A stretch of 64,000 nt of DNA from positions 1 through 64,000 of the forward strand of contig CAZCGA010000011.1 of NCBI GenBank assembly GCA_964498075.1, written 5' to 3'. The notes under the pieces were generated by a model that was not told the origin of the DNA, searched no databases, and worked only from the letters and a program-made list of their open reading frames with translations. The DNA comes from CAZCGA01 sp964498075 (GTDB lineage Bacteria > Desulfobacterota > Binatia > HRBIN30). Each line of letters begins with the position of its first letter. Position 1 is the stretch's first letter. This document shows, piece by piece, positions 29,599-38,963 of this stretch. Both the position numbers and the translations under genes were made by a program.

Positions 29599-32421
29599 AT
29601 GGCATCGACAGCTGTGGTGGCGCGCGGCATCACGATCCCCGCGGAGTTGAGCGCGTGGGTCCTGTGGCTGCGGGCCGGCGTCATCATCGGTCTGTTCACG
29701 CTGTTGATGGCCGGCCGAACGTTTGCGCAGCTGCCCATCCCCCCGCTGCCCATCATCTGCATTGCGGTCGCCGCGTCGTCCTACAACGGCCTTCTGGCGC
29801 TGGTGGTGTGGCGAACGCGCGAACGCCCGGCGCCCGCCGGCGACCGGATCCGGGCGCGCGTCCTCTACGTCGGCGGTCTGCTCGATGCCGCCTCGATCGC
29901 GTTGGTGGTGCTGTTCACCGGGGGACTGGTCAGCCCGTGGCTCTACTTCTTCCTGGCCACGAGCGTGGTGTCGAGCGCTATCCTCCCACCGCTACCGGGA
30001 CGCATCCTGACCGCAGTGAACGCCGCCGCGGCGCTGATCGTGATCGTCATCTCGTCGGGCACGGGCTCCGCCTATCCACTGACGCTCAACTTCTGGTCGC
30101 AACCGGGCTACGGCGCGATTGTCGGCCTGAGTCTGATCGCGCTGATGGCGCTCACGGCCTATGCCGTCAGCGTCCCGGTGGAGAACGCGCGCGCCGCGGC
30201 GCGCTTCCAGGAGGGCATGGCGTCCATCGCGTTGATCCTGCAGCACACCGCCGGGGTCGACCAAGCGCTGGCGGCACTGTGCAGCCATGCCCATCACTGG
30301 TTCGGTGTTGATCGGGCCACCGTTGCTCTGCTCGAAGGTGAGGCGCTGGTGGTGCGGGCCGCCGAGGGGGCGGACGCTGCGGGGCTGGTTGGACGGCGCA
30401 CCGCCGTCAGCGACCGACAGTCGCTCGATGTCGAGGTGCTGCGCCGCCGTGCAGGTTTCTACGTGAATCGGCTGCAGCGTTCCGCGTACCGCGGGTATCC
30501 AGCCGTTGAGGAGCTCGGCGACGCAGCCGTGCTGCTAGTGCCGCTGGTCGGGGCGCTCGGGACGCTCGGCGTCCTCAGCTTGGCCTACCGCCGCCGGCCC
30601 GGTCGGTTCACTCCCACCAGCCTGCAGCGAGCGAACATCCTCGCCGCCCAGGCCGGAGTCGCCGTCGAGAACGCCCGCCTGCTCGAGCGGGTACGCGAGG
30701 AGGCGGACGGGGTCACCTCACTGCTGAGTGCCTTGGAGCGTCTCACCCAGTCGCATGACCTCCCCACGCTGCTCACCGATCTCAATCGCATCGGAGCGGA
30801 AATGGTGCGCTGCGATCGCAGCACCACGTTCCTGTGGGAGGCGCGGCGCCGCATCTTCTACTTCGGCTCGACCTTCGGCAACCCGCCGCCGCTGGTTGAG
30901 GCCATGCGGCAGTTCGAGTTTGCACCGGGGATCTTCCCGCAGGTGGACCGCGTCCTGGCCGGCGAGACCTTCGTCGTCAGCGCTCAGCAGGCCGCCGAAT
31001 ACCTGCCGCCGGACTTGCGGCAAGCGCTGCGTATCGGCGCCAGCGCGGTGATTCCACTCTCCACTGAGCGGGGCGTACAAGGGGTCATGGCGGTGAGCTA
31101 CCTCGACCCGCTGCGCGACTTCAGTGCCGAGCAGCTGTGGATGCTGCGCGGGATTGCCCGCTACGCCGCCCTGGCAATCGAGCGCGCGCGGCTCATCGCG
31201 CAAGAACACGAAGCGGCGACCACGGCTGAAGCGCTGGTGGCGTTGGGACGCGAGCTGAGCGCTACGCTCGACCGCCGGACCGTCTTGGCGCGCATCCCCG
31301 AAATGGCGGCCGCCGCCGCGGGCTGTGACTTCGCCGTGCTCAGCCTCTGGGACAGCGAGTCCTGCCAGGCGCGCATCCTCGGCGCCTGCGGCTTCTCCCC
31401 CGAAGCCACCCAGGAACTGCTCGCGCTGCCATTGGACACGGCGGAGTCGCCGTTCACCGACGCGGTCATGCAGGCCGGGTATCTGGAGATCGAGTCCCCG
31501 CAGTCGTTGCCGGGGCTGCCTTCCGGACTCATGGAGCACTTTCAGGTGAGCAGCCTGCTGTGCTGCGTCTTCGGCCCGGTCGAGCAGCGGGTTGGCAGCT
31601 TGACCGTCGGGTACCGCGGCCGCACCGTTCCGTTCTCTGCGGCGCAGAAGCGGCTCATCGACGGCATCGCCCAACAGGCGGCCGTAGTGTTGGAGAACAC
31701 CCGGCTGGTGGAAGATCTGCGGCAGGCGAGCCAGCTCAAATCGGACTTCCTGAGTACCATCTCCCACGAGCTGCGCACGCCGTTGAATGCGATCATCGGC
31801 TACAGCGAGCTGCTGTACGAGCAGGCGATGGGACCCCTGCAGCCTGAGCAGCTCGAGGCGATGGACGTCATCGTCAAGAAGAGCGTCCAACTACTCGAGC
31901 TGATCAATACCACCTTGGATCTGACCCGGATGGAGGCCGGCCAGGTCGACGTCAGCCTCTCGGAGTTCAGCGTGGCCGATCTCCTCACGGACATCGAGGG
32001 GGAACTGGCGGATGAAGTGCCACCGCCGGTCCAGTTCGCGTGCGTCATCGCACCCGACCTCCCACTGCTGATCAGTGATCGCCTCAAGCTGAAGACGGTG
32101 ATCCGCAACCTCGTCCACAACGCGCTGAAGTTCACGCGTCGCGGCCGGGTTGAGGTCCGAGCCGAGCTCGCGGCACGCCCGGCACATGTGCAGCTCGTGG
32201 TGCGTGACACCGGCATCGGCATCGCGGCCGAGAACGTCACCGCCATCTTCGAGATGTTCCGCCAGCTGGAGCCGGCGACGACGCGCCGGTTCGGGGGCGT
32301 CGGGCTGGGTCTGTACATCGTGCAGCGGCTGCTGGAGCTGCTGCACGGGGAGATCCACGTGCAAAGCGAACCCGGTGCAGGCTCGGTCTTCACCGTGACC
32401 GTGCCCCTGCGGCTGGAATGA
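29599..32421 (+). CDS. Membrane sensor histidine kinase with three GAF-like domains
   Basis: The 940-residue protein starts at ATG 29599. It has about six membrane spans (15-195), then three GAF-like modules (about 215-355, 375-535, 550-705), a HisKA domain with FLSTISHELRTPLNAIIGYSELL split as FLSTISHELRTPLN (phosphoacceptor His 723) and a HATPase domain with NALKFT, DTGIGI and GGVGLGLYIV (about 825-938). No receiver domain is attached and no response regulator is adjacent. The 222 bases before it are a divergent promoter region shared with the protease gene; TAAAAT at 29563-29568 is a possible -10. Confidence 0.93.
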   Translation: MASTAVVARGITIPAELSAWVLWLRAGVIIGLFTLLMAGRTFAQLPIPPLPIICIAVAASSYNGLLALVVWRTRERPAPAGDRIRARVLYVGGLLDAASIALVVLFTGGLVSPWLYFFLATSVVSSAILPPLPGRILTAVNAAAALIVIVISSGTGSAYPLTLNFWSQPGYGAIVGLSLIALMALTAYAVSVPVENARAAARFQEGMASIALILQHTAGVDQALAALCSHAHHWFGVDRATVALLEGEALVVRAAEGADAAGLVGRRTAVSDRQSLDVEVLRRRAGFYVNRLQRSAYRGYPAVEELGDAAVLLVPLVGALGTLGVLSLAYRRRPGRFTPTSLQRANILAAQAGVAVENARLLERVREEADGVTSLLSALERLTQSHDLPTLLTDLNRIGAEMVRCDRSTTFLWEARRRIFYFGSTFGNPPPLVEAMRQFEFAPGIFPQVDRVLAGETFVVSAQQAAEYLPPDLRQALRIGASAVIPLSTERGVQGVMAVSYLDPLRDFSAEQLWMLRGIARYAALAIERARLIAQEHEAATTAEALVALGRELSATLDRRTVLARIPEMAAAAAGCDFAVLSLWDSESCQARILGACGFSPEATQELLALPLDTAESPFTDAVMQAGYLEIESPQSLPGLPSGLMEHFQVSSLLCCVFGPVEQRVGSLTVGYRGRTVPFSAAQKRLIDGIAQQAAVVLENTRLVEDLRQASQLKSDFLSTISHELRTPLNAIIGYSELLYEQAMGPLQPEQLEAMDVIVKKSVQLLELINTTLDLTRMEAGQVDVSLSEFSVADLLTDIEGELADEVPPPVQFACVIAPDLPLLISDRLKLKTVIRNLVHNALKFTRRGRVEVRAELAARPAHVQLVVRDTGIGIAAENVTAIFEMFRQLEPATTRRFGGVGLGLYIVQRLLELLHGEIHVQSEPGAGSVFTVTVPLRLE

Positions 32422-32630
32422 AGCGCGAGCCGGACACTCGGCGGTTGGGGCGCTTGGCCCGATGGTTTCTCTAAATTCGGTCGAGGCGTCTTGACGAATG
32501 ATACCCGTTTGTAGCAAACAGTTGAGTGAGAAAGCAGGTAGCAGGCAATCAGTAGTTTTGGGAGAGCCTTCTTCCAGGCACGAACATGGGCTCGCGGCGG
32601 TCATGCGTCGCCGGCCAGAGGGGAGACGCA

Positions 32631-34301
32631 ATGAAAGTATCCGGTCAGGCTGCGTGGCATCGTAGAGGGTATTGGGCGGGGGCCGCGGTGGCTCTGGCGC
32701 TGACGCTGGCGGTCGCACCCAGCGCCGCACGCGCCGCGTGCTTGGGCGACTGTAACAACGATGGCGATGTCGTGGTTTCCGAATTGGTGTCGGTCACGAC
32801 GATCGGCCTGGGACAGGCTGCTGTCTCAACGTGCCCCAATGCTGACCCGGACAAGACCGGCGACGTCGGCATCGTGGAGATCGTAGGTTCATTGGACCAT
32901 GCGCTCAAGGACGACTGCCCTGCGGTTGAAGCCAAGTGTGGTAATGGCGCTGTCGAGACGGGCGAAGAATGCGATCCGGGCGGTGTCTGTATCGGCGGTC
33001 CGAACGCCGGTGACCCCTGCATGGCGGAGAGCGATTGCCAGGGCCAGGGCGTGTGCCCCATTGGCGACAACGCGTTCGGGGCCTGCGACACCAACGACGA
33101 CTGCCCGGACAAGCTGACCGGGAGCAGCAGCGGCCCGTGCGTCCACTGCCGGGTTTTCGGCAACCGAAGGATCCCCGACAGCACGGATACCTGCGCTTCC
33201 AACTGCACCAAGGAAACCGACGTGGTCTTCCCATATGTCCCTGGCAGGAAGGGGACACTGGCGCGACCGAGCATCATCAAGGGCACCAGCGGCGCCGTGG
33301 TGAACGGCGATCCCCTAGTCATTCCGCTGCCGCTGACGGGGCAGCAGACACTGACCATCGGGAAAGAGAGGAACGGGACCATTCCCCTCATCATCAAGAC
33401 CGATGCGATACAGCTGCCCAGGATCCCGGTCGGCACCGCGACGACGTCGATCGCCTGCGCCTGCGTCCGCGGCGTCGCCGAGAAGCGGTGTGGCGGCGTT
33501 GTATTTTTGAAGGACTCAAAGTTTTGTAATGGCGGGACCAACGTGAACGCACCCTGCACCGAGGACATCCAATGTCCGGGTGATATTACTCAAGGTAATC
33601 CAGCCGTGTGTAGCCGGAACTCGCCGCTCTGCACGGAAGGGTTTGCAGACGCGGTGGCCACGTGCCCAGCCGATAAGAAGTGCGCCTTCATCCTGGGCGA
33701 GGGCAACTCTGGTGCTGGCCTGGTCAACTGCGAGGGCGGACCGGGAATCCCGGGCATCGATTTCACCATCTCGCAGGATGGCGGTGGAGAGAATGGCACT
33801 CCTGGGATAGTCATGCTCAACCGCGATGAGAACAGCGTCGGTGGACCGAACTCCGCGTTCATCGTGGCGACTACTGCCATCGCGCAGATCACCCCGACGT
33901 GCCAGGGCACGGCTGCGGCGTACGGGGCTGACCACGAGTTCTGCAAGGACCCGCTTACCGGAATCGACGACGATCCGCCGTCCGGGCGCGGCAACCTTCC
34001 GCCACCCGCCCCGTCGACGACCGGCAAGGCAACCGCTCTGATCACCAATTTCAACAAGTCGGACGGGGAGACTAACGGGCCGTTCTGCATTTTTGGCGAT
34101 CCGAAAGATTACAACAATCCCCAAATTGACTGCAATTCCCCAAGTTCACAGGAGGGTCCCCTGAAGTGCAGTGACTTGACGAAATCGCCGCCAATGGTCA
34201 CGCCCGGGGCGGGCGTAGCCACGGCGTTCACGCAGCTCGGCGCATCAATGGTCGGTGACATCGTCATAACCAACGCGTTCTACGCGGCGGCGCCACAGTA
34301 A
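32631..34301 (+). CDS. Exported cysteine-rich protein with dockerin-like calcium loops
   Basis: This 556-residue protein starts at ATG 32631 after GAGGGGAGA. A signal peptide (VALALTLAVAPSAARA) is followed directly by two calcium-loop repeats, CLGDCNNDGDVVVSELV and NADPDKTGDVGIVEIV, each with a following helix: the dockerin type I layout. A long cysteine-rich region (about 95-220) and a beta-rich C-terminal part follow. No cohesin is seen in the window, so the repeats may act as a stability or anchoring module. The 209 bases before it hold a TTGACG (32491-32496) without a convincing -10. Confidence 0.8.
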   Translation: MKVSGQAAWHRRGYWAGAAVALALTLAVAPSAARAACLGDCNNDGDVVVSELVSVTTIGLGQAAVSTCPNADPDKTGDVGIVEIVGSLDHALKDDCPAVEAKCGNGAVETGEECDPGGVCIGGPNAGDPCMAESDCQGQGVCPIGDNAFGACDTNDDCPDKLTGSSSGPCVHCRVFGNRRIPDSTDTCASNCTKETDVVFPYVPGRKGTLARPSIIKGTSGAVVNGDPLVIPLPLTGQQTLTIGKERNGTIPLIIKTDAIQLPRIPVGTATTSIACACVRGVAEKRCGGVVFLKDSKFCNGGTNVNAPCTEDIQCPGDITQGNPAVCSRNSPLCTEGFADAVATCPADKKCAFILGEGNSGAGLVNCEGGPGIPGIDFTISQDGGGENGTPGIVMLNRDENSVGGPNSAFIVATTAIAQITPTCQGTAAAYGADHEFCKDPLTGIDDDPPSGRGNLPPPAPSTTGKATALITNFNKSDGETNGPFCIFGDPKDYNNPQIDCNSPSSQEGPLKCSDLTKSPPMVTPGAGVATAFTQLGASMVGDIVITNAFYAAAPQ

Positions 34302-34309
34302 ACGCCTCC

Positions 34310-34391
34310 GTGGTCAGGCAGCAGCTAGCCGGCCACCTGACCACTGCGCTTCCAACGCCCACCTCGCGGGTCATTGCGGGGTGGGCGTTTT
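34310..34391 (+). terminator. Tandem hairpins, the second a rho-independent terminator
   Basis: GTGGTCAGG (34310-34318) pairs perfectly with CCTGACCAC (34336-34344). Then AACGCCCACC (34354-34363) pairs perfectly with GGTGGGCGTT (34380-34389), ending in TTTT (34388-34391). The second stem has ten pairs with the T-run, a normal terminator for the gene ending at 34301. From 34392 to the CBS gene at 34549 nothing else is clear. Confidence 0.7.
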
Positions 34392-34548
34392 CATCTCGCC
34401 GGCACCAGGTCTTCGTGAGCAGGCTTTTCAAAGCTGAGAGAGCCTTCCTGCTTCATCCACAACGAGGGGCGGCTGGCGCGGGGCGGCTCTTCCACCGAGG
34501 GCGTGGACCGCAACGGCACAAGTCCTGCTCGTTCGTGGATGCCTGAGT

Positions 34549-34980
34549 ATGGAAGTCCGCTACTACATGACGCGCAACCCGCTGACGGTCGTTCCAGACG
34601 ATAGTCTGCGCAAGGCACAACTGCTCATGCGGCAAGGGCGGTTGCACCACCTGCCCGTGGTGGAAGGCGTCCGCGTGGTGGGAATCCTCACTGATCGCGA
34701 CATCTGGCAGCGGTGTCCGTCCGGGGTATTCGACGGCGGCGCCGACGCGGCGGCCGATCTGATGGATTACTTGCGAGTGATGGGCGTGATGACCCTGCAA
34801 CCGGTGACCATTGCGCCGGACACGGCGATCGCCCGAGCAGCGCGCCTACTGCGGGAGAAGAACGTCGGAGCGTTGTTGGTGGTCGAGAACAGTGAGCTGC
34901 TCGGCATCATCACCGAGGGCGACATTATTGACGCGCTGATCACCAGTGCGCCGGACGCCATCAGTGCGCCTCAATCTTGA
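34549..34980 (+). CDS. Two-CBS-domain protein
   Basis: At 143 residues it is a bare Bateman module. The first CBS repeat reads VRYYMTRNPLTVVPDDSLRKA through VGILTDRDIW and the second VMTLQPVTIAPDTAIARA through LLGIITEGDIIDAL. Such modules bind adenine nucleotides or SAM and regulate partners. It starts at ATG 34549. Its last 20 bases overlap the 3' end of the sigma-54 regulator gene on the other strand, so the two genes converge. Confidence 0.92.
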   Translation: MEVRYYMTRNPLTVVPDDSLRKAQLLMRQGRLHHLPVVEGVRVVGILTDRDIWQRCPSGVFDGGADAAADLMDYLRVMGVMTLQPVTIAPDTAIARAARLLREKNVGALLVVENSELLGIITEGDIIDALITSAPDAISAPQS

Positions 34981-36319
34981 GCTCGTCGATCTTGCGGTAC
35001 AGCGACGACAGGCTGATACCCAGCAGATCGGCGGCGTGTCGCTTGTCGTGCTCGGTGCGCTTCAGCACCGTCTCGATGTGCGTTTTTTCGTACGAACGCA
35101 GCGCGTCGCGCAGGCAGTCGCCGCTGAACGGAATGGCCGCCCCATCCTCAACCAACGAGCGCGGCAGATCCTTGAGCGTGATCCATTCTCCTTCGCCGAG
35201 AATCATGGAGTGCTCGATGACGTTGTCCAGCTCGCGCACGTTCCCTTTCCACGGCAGCGCCATGAGCGTCTTCATGGTCGCGTTGTCGACCCCTTTGAAC
35301 GCCTTCTTCAAATCGCGGTTGTGCTTGGCGACGAAGTACTCCACCAGCAGCGGGATGTCCTCCCGCCGTTCGCGCAAGGGCGGGACGTGGGTCTCCAGGA
35401 CGTTGAGCCGGTAGTACAGGTCTTCTCGGAACCGTTCCTTCGCCACTTCCTCCTTCAGTACCCGATTCGTTGCGGCAATGATCCGCACATCCACTCGCGC
35501 CGGCGTGTTGCTGCCAACGGGCAAGACCTCCTTTTGCTCGATGGCGCGATGCAACTTCACTTGCAGGTTCAGCGGTAGGTCGCCGATCTCGTCGAGGAAG
35601 ATGGTACCACCGCGCGCCCGTTGAAACAGTCCCTCCTGCGCCTGCGTGGCACCGGTGAACGCGCCCTTGAGATGCCCGAACAGCTGGCTCTCGAGCAGAT
35701 TCTCCGGAATCGCGCCGCAGTTCACCGGCAGGAAGAGCTTGTCGCGCTGCTCGCTGAAGTGGTGGATGGCACGGGCGACGACCTCCTTCCCGACGCCGCT
35801 TTCGCCGGTCACCAGCACGGTGCTGTTGGTGGGAGCGACCTTGCGGATCAAGGTCATGATCTCGGCCATCACGCGGCTCTTGCCGACCAGGTTCTCGAAG
35901 TCGAAGCCCGACTCCACCTCGCGACGCAGCACCTGCGCCTCCCACGCCAACTGCTTCAAGTCCAGCAGGCGACGCACCTTTCCGAGCACATCCTCGAAGA
36001 TCAAGGGCTTCATGATGTAGTCATGCGCCCCCTGGCGGAGCGCTGCCACCGCGGTCTCCAGGCTGGCGTAGGCGGTGACCAGAATGACGAGCGTCTGCGG
36101 AGCGATCTCGCGCGTGCGTCGGAGGACGTCGAGCCCGCCCGCGCCCGGCATGCGGAGGTCGGCAATCACCAAGTCGAAGTCACGGCTACCCAGCGCCGCA
36201 ATGGCAGCCTCGCCGTCGGCGGCCTCGATGACCTCGTACCCTTCTTCACGCAACATCTCGCTGAGGCTCTCGCGAATCGCGGCCTCATCATCTGCAACCA
36301 GCAGCGTTCCCTTGGTCAT
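34961..36319 (-). CDS. NtrC-family sigma-54-dependent response regulator
   Basis: The 452-residue protein has a receiver domain (about 1-120) with ADDEAAIRE, phosphoacceptor Asp in DLVIADLRMPG and the KP pair in MKPL. The AAA+ domain (about 145-380) has GESGVGKEV (Walker A) and the GAFTGAT loop that contacts sigma-54. A Fis-type helix-turn-helix lies at the C-terminus (about 410-450). It activates sigma-54 promoters when phosphorylated. No histidine kinase adjoins it, and its target genes are unknown. It starts at ATG 36319. Confidence 0.95.
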   Translation of the reverse strand: MTKGTLLVADDEAAIRESLSEMLREEGYEVIEAADGEAAIAALGSRDFDLVIADLRMPGAGGLDVLRRTREIAPQTLVILVTAYASLETAVAALRQGAHDYIMKPLIFEDVLGKVRRLLDLKQLAWEAQVLRREVESGFDFENLVGKSRVMAEIMTLIRKVAPTNSTVLVTGESGVGKEVVARAIHHFSEQRDKLFLPVNCGAIPENLLESQLFGHLKGAFTGATQAQEGLFQRARGGTIFLDEIGDLPLNLQVKLHRAIEQKEVLPVGSNTPARVDVRIIAATNRVLKEEVAKERFREDLYYRLNVLETHVPPLRERREDIPLLVEYFVAKHNRDLKKAFKGVDNATMKTLMALPWKGNVRELDNVIEHSMILGEGEWITLKDLPRSLVEDGAAIPFSGDCLRDALRSYEKTHIETVLKRTEHDKRHAADLLGISLSSLYRKIDELKIEAH

Positions 36320-36487
36320 GGCGGTAGCGTGCTCTTCCTTCCTCAGCCCGTGTTCGCCGAGTTTCCCGTCTCTGGGAACAGTTTTCGAGTCCCCATGCCG
36401 TTCGTGGGAACGATCTCCTCCGTTCCAGCCTGATTCGGAGCTCCGCTTGCGTATCCAGCAACGGGTGTACCGGTCGGTTTGCGCCGA

Positions 36488-37315
36488 TCACGCCTCGCCA
36501 CCGCTTTCGCGAATCTCCCGACGATTGTCGTCGGTGAGCTCCGAATCGCGGAGGGCGTCCACCCAGCCATGGATTGCACCGCCGGTGCGGTCGATCTCGA
36601 AGATCGCCTGGGCCACGGCTTGATTCTGCGAAACCGGCCACACGCCGGGGAAGAGCAGGAAATGGAGGCGGACGGTGGTCTCATCGGCCTCGGCTGCTCC
36701 GAGACAGGTTGAGCGCGCCGGGTACGGCGACATGATGGTCGCGGAGGCGATAGTCCGGCGGTGCTGTTCCGCTGCATGCTCGGCTTCTTCCCAGGCTCGC
36801 TGGCGTTGCGGGTCATTGCGGACAATCGCCGGGGGAAGGTCGTGCAAGCGGCTCTGGTGCAGATCATCGAGCCGGAAACGGTGGCGCGGTGTGCCGCTGA
36901 GCGGATAGAGCTCTACCGGTGCATCGCCGTTGGTACTCGCCGTCGTTGTGGCAGACGCCTCCGGCGGTTCCGCCAGTGTCGAGGGCTCCGCCAGTCGTGC
37001 GATCGGCTCCGCCGCCGGACTGGGATTGCTCGGCGCCGCAGCCACCTCAGGGTCTGCGAAGCGAGATGCGCTGCTCGCCGCCACCTCGCCCCCGCTTGGG
37101 AGCTCGCTGGACGTCCCGAAGGTGGACGTGGCCGCCGCGTCGGATGCCGGCAGCGGTTCACTCGCGGCGAGGAAGCTGAGATGGGTCAGCCGCTCCAAGC
37201 GGCGCCGGCGGCGCGCTTCGCTCCACGCCAGCAACGTGGGGAACACGTACAGCAGCACAACGGCTGCAGAGACCACAACCACTTCCATCGATGTAATGCT
37301 GGGCAAGTTCTGCAT
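36488..37315 (-). CDS. Membrane-anchored protein at the end of the gsp operon
   Basis: This 275-residue protein starts at ATG 37315 (a TTG one codon earlier is in frame). It has one N-terminal span (VVVVSAAVVLLYVFPTLLAW, about 12-31) and a basic ARRRRRLERL stop-transfer. An Ala/Pro/Ser/Glu-rich linker follows (about 50-130), then a soluble domain (about 140-275) starting HRFRLDDLHQSRLHD. It lies 53 bases after gspN in the same direction. No family is recognised; the layout resembles accessory anchoring proteins. The 168 bases to the next gene hold nothing clear. Confidence 0.65.
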   Translation of the reverse strand: MQNLPSITSMEVVVVSAAVVLLYVFPTLLAWSEARRRRRLERLTHLSFLAASEPLPASDAAATSTFGTSSELPSGGEVAASSASRFADPEVAAAPSNPSPAAEPIARLAEPSTLAEPPEASATTTASTNGDAPVELYPLSGTPRHRFRLDDLHQSRLHDLPPAIVRNDPQRQRAWEEAEHAAEQHRRTIASATIMSPYPARSTCLGAAEADETTVRLHFLLFPGVWPVSQNQAVAQAIFEIDRTGGAIHGWVDALRDSELTDDNRREIRESGGEA

Positions 37316-37367
37316 CAACGACTCCTATGTGCAGAGAGACGGGGCGGCTCGGCCAGCGTCATTGGGA

Positions 37368-38279
37368 TCAGCGGACCCGCGGGCGCGCAAAGGTCCCGGT
37401 GATGGTGATCGGCGCATCCGGCTTGGCACCAGGCGCGCGGGGGATCAAAGCGAGCAAGCCTTTGATGGCATCCGGCGTCGCGAGACTCTGCTCGATCGTG
37501 GCGCGCAGGTTGAGCACGCTTTCCTGAAGAGGATCGCGCAGCACGATGTTACCCGAGACCTGGACGTTCGCGTCGCCCGACGTCTGCAGCTCCTGGACCT
37601 CCAGGCGGCCGCCGTGCGCGACGAACTTGAGCTTGGTCTGGCGCAGTTTGATGTCGGGCACGCCGAAGCCGGCGACCTTCGCCCCGGTCAGTGAGGCGGC
37701 ATCGAGGAGCACCTCCCCGTTCAGCTGGCTGGCTTCGAAGGTGCCGCCGCGCGCTTCAAAGTTCAGCTGTCCGGACAGGCGGCCGGCGAGCTGGCCTTCG
37801 TCCAACAGGGCCATGAGCGCTCGGTAGCGGTTGATGCTGAGGTCGGTGAACTGCGCCGTGCCGGCCAGGGTGCCATCGGTCATGCTGACCTCGCCCTGCG
37901 CCGCTCCGCCGTAGAGCTCGGCATAGAGCAAGACGTCGAAGGGATTCCCGTGCACCAAGGCATTCAGTGAGGGGCGCACCCAGAGCCGGCTGCATTCGAG
38001 GTACGACGCCTCGCCATCCCCCGACTCCGGCGCGATCCGCAGGCCGGACAGCTCATAGCCGCGATACCAGGCGAAGTTCACCGCGTTGAAATCGAGCCCG
38101 ACCGGCCCGCGCCCGACGCTGCTGAGCGCGCGGCGCACCAGCAGCTCATGCGGGAACGTCAGCAGCAGGAAGACGATGAACAGGACGGCGGTGTAGCCGA
38201 TGTACAGAAACATGATGCGCCCGCCCATCCAACCGAAGGACAGCCGCGGGCGCGGTAAGCGTAGACGAGGCAGTCGCAT
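37368..38279 (-). CDS. gspN: Type II secretion system protein GspN
   Basis: The 303-residue protein starts at ATG 38279, touching the gspM stop. It has an N-terminal span (IMFLYIGYTAVLFIVFLLLTFP, about 22-43, shown in part) and the GspN/AsmA-like beta-rich remainder with DFNAVNFAWYRGYELSG and LNFEARGGTF. It ends with TGTFARPRVR, like GspN proteins that finish on a processing of repeated beta elements. GspN is found in some T2SS operons and belongs to the inner-membrane part. It is the last gsp gene of the operon. Confidence 0.85.
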   Translation of the reverse strand: MRLPRLRLPRPRLSFGWMGGRIMFLYIGYTAVLFIVFLLLTFPHELLVRRALSSVGRGPVGLDFNAVNFAWYRGYELSGLRIAPESGDGEASYLECSRLWVRPSLNALVHGNPFDVLLYAELYGGAAQGEVSMTDGTLAGTAQFTDLSINRYRALMALLDEGQLAGRLSGQLNFEARGGTFEASQLNGEVLLDAASLTGAKVAGFGVPDIKLRQTKLKFVAHGGRLEVQELQTSGDANVQVSGNIVLRDPLQESVLNLRATIEQSLATPDAIKGLLALIPRAPGAKPDAPITITGTFARPRVR

Positions 38280-38963
38280 CAGGGAGTCGCTGTCTTCAGG
38301 AGCGACACGGTCGCCGCTACGTCGAAGTTGCGGATGTCGTTCGACCGCTTCTTGATCTGCAAGCGGCTGAAACGCAACGGGTGATCGCCCTTCTCGATAC
38401 GATACAGCAGGTCGATCAGCTGCGGCAGCGGGACCTGCGTCAGTTTGATCTCCACCAACTGCTCCTGGTAGTCGCTGCCGATGTTCTTGTTCGATGGGTT
38501 CATGGACGTGATGTGCTCGCGGCCCACGGCTTGGGCGACGGCGGCGTCCAGATAGGCGAACAACGAAAAGTTCGCGTCTCCCTGAGAGATGACCGCCTGG
38601 TTGGCTTCGAGGTGCCGCAGCAGATCGAGGTAGACGTCGCGCTGTTTCTGGATCTCGACCAGCTCCTTTTGCTTCGTCGCGATGCGCCGCGCCAGTATCT
38701 CGCGGTTGGCGCGCAACGGATCCCACACGAAGCTGTACAGCCGCTCCCCTGTCTCGCTTAAGCGGTATTCGGCCAAGCCGGTACCGACATCGTCGATGAG
38801 CAGTTCCAGGCCGTGCAGCAGAACCCCGACCCGCTGCGGGCGCGGGNNNNNNNNNNTACAGCGAGATCAGCACCACGCTGACCGCGGCGAGGCCCAACAA
38901 CAGGCGCTCGCGTGGCGCCAGGCGCGCGTAGTAAGTGACCAGGAGACGGGGATCGTATTTCAT
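38279..38963 (-). CDS. gspM: Type II secretion system protein GspM (interrupted by an assembly gap)
   Basis: ATG 38963 opens KYDPRLLVTYYARLAPRERL and one membrane span (GLAAVSVVLISL). Ten Ns (38847-38856) follow; beyond them the GspM periplasmic part continues as GVLLHGLELLIDDVGTGLAEYRL and then a coiled coil and a ferredoxin-like domain ending LLKTATP. The two sides are in different frames as written; one frame results if the true missing length is a multiple of three. It overlaps gspL by ATGA. GspM partners GspL in the inner-membrane platform. Confidence 0.85.
38847..38856. other. Assembly gap (10 N) inside gspM
   Basis: Ten consecutive N characters mark a scaffold join. The flanks do not share an evident overlap, so the true length is unknown. 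Confidence 1.
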
